The position numbers were made by a program, and so were the translations under genes. Below, in pieces: positions 35,870 through 35,901 of a stretch of 35,901 bases of DNA; position 1 is the first letter of the stretch, and each line of letters starts with the position of its first letter. The notes under the pieces were generated by a model. That model saw only the letters and a program-made list of their open reading frames with translations, was not told the origin of the DNA and did no database searches. Origin of the DNA: a virus; IMG/VR virus record IMGVR_UViG_3300014887_000001, positions 1-35,901 of that record; one strand, 5' to 3'.

Positions 35870-35901
35870 TGTCCGTGTTTGGAAGAATAAGTGAAAACTT
35901 T
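35779..35901. repeat. Terminal direct repeat, right copy
   Basis: Exact second copy of bases 1-123. It spans the last 91 bases of the prohead protease gene and the first 33 bases of the capsid gene (they share one base), so joining the ends restores an unbroken protease-capsid operon. Confidence 0.95.

Overview
The window reads as one complete genome of a tailed virus (Caudoviricetes) that infects an archaeon. The first 123 bases are repeated exactly as the last 123, so the unit is a circle, or a circularly permuted molecule, of 35,778 bp. The archaeal assignment rests on TATA boxes about 25 nt upstream of inferred starts, GGTGA/GGAGG ribosome sites, many small zinc-ribbon proteins and a membrane protein rich in N-glycosylation sequons. 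The host genus cannot be read from the sequence.

Layout. (1) Bases 30,328 to 34,480 carry a portal fused to a MuF-like domain, a ParB-like protein running into a frame-shifted D12-family adenine methyltransferase, and two zinc ribbons. (2) Bases 34,736 through the circle join to 18,083 are the morphogenesis operon: prohead protease, HK97-type capsid, connectors, tail terminator, tail tube, tail assembly chaperone with a -1 frameshift, short tape measure, hub, two fibres, membrane proteins and both terminase subunits. A minus-strand three-gene island (3,356-4,342) with its own promoters interrupts it. An AT-rich stretch (about 10,000-12,700) looks imported. (3) Bases 18,119 to 30,300 are accessory/early: small regulators, a Cas2-like protein, a Gp37/Gp68 radical-SAM-like protein, an SPFH (prohibitin-type) membrane protein and many zinc ribbons.

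The most unusual part is 18,862-23,018. A TROVE/Ro60-like protein with a von Willebrand A domain lies between two structured RNAs. Each RNA starts where a TATA box predicts, and each closes its two ends with a bipartite helix; the first carries a whole tRNA-like module (anticodon TAT, 3' CCA) inside that helix, as some bacterial Y RNAs do. The same block encodes a 66-residue ubiquitin-like protein ending in Gly, a ThiF/E1-like protein and a possible E2-like protein, resembling PRTRC-type cassettes. I infer a viral Ro-Y RNA particle linked to a ubiquitin-like conjugation system.

Four genome-wide signals stand out. A parS-like palindrome (TGTCACANNTGTGACA) occurs about a dozen times, and every coding copy is in the same frame (VTxVT). 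A second palindrome (GTTACTANNNTAGTAAC) overlaps the accessory promoters. A 26-bp palindrome occurs three times. The tetramer GATC appears to be absent from the whole genome. I see no polymerase, helicase, primase, integrase or recognisable lysin, so replication must lean on the host.
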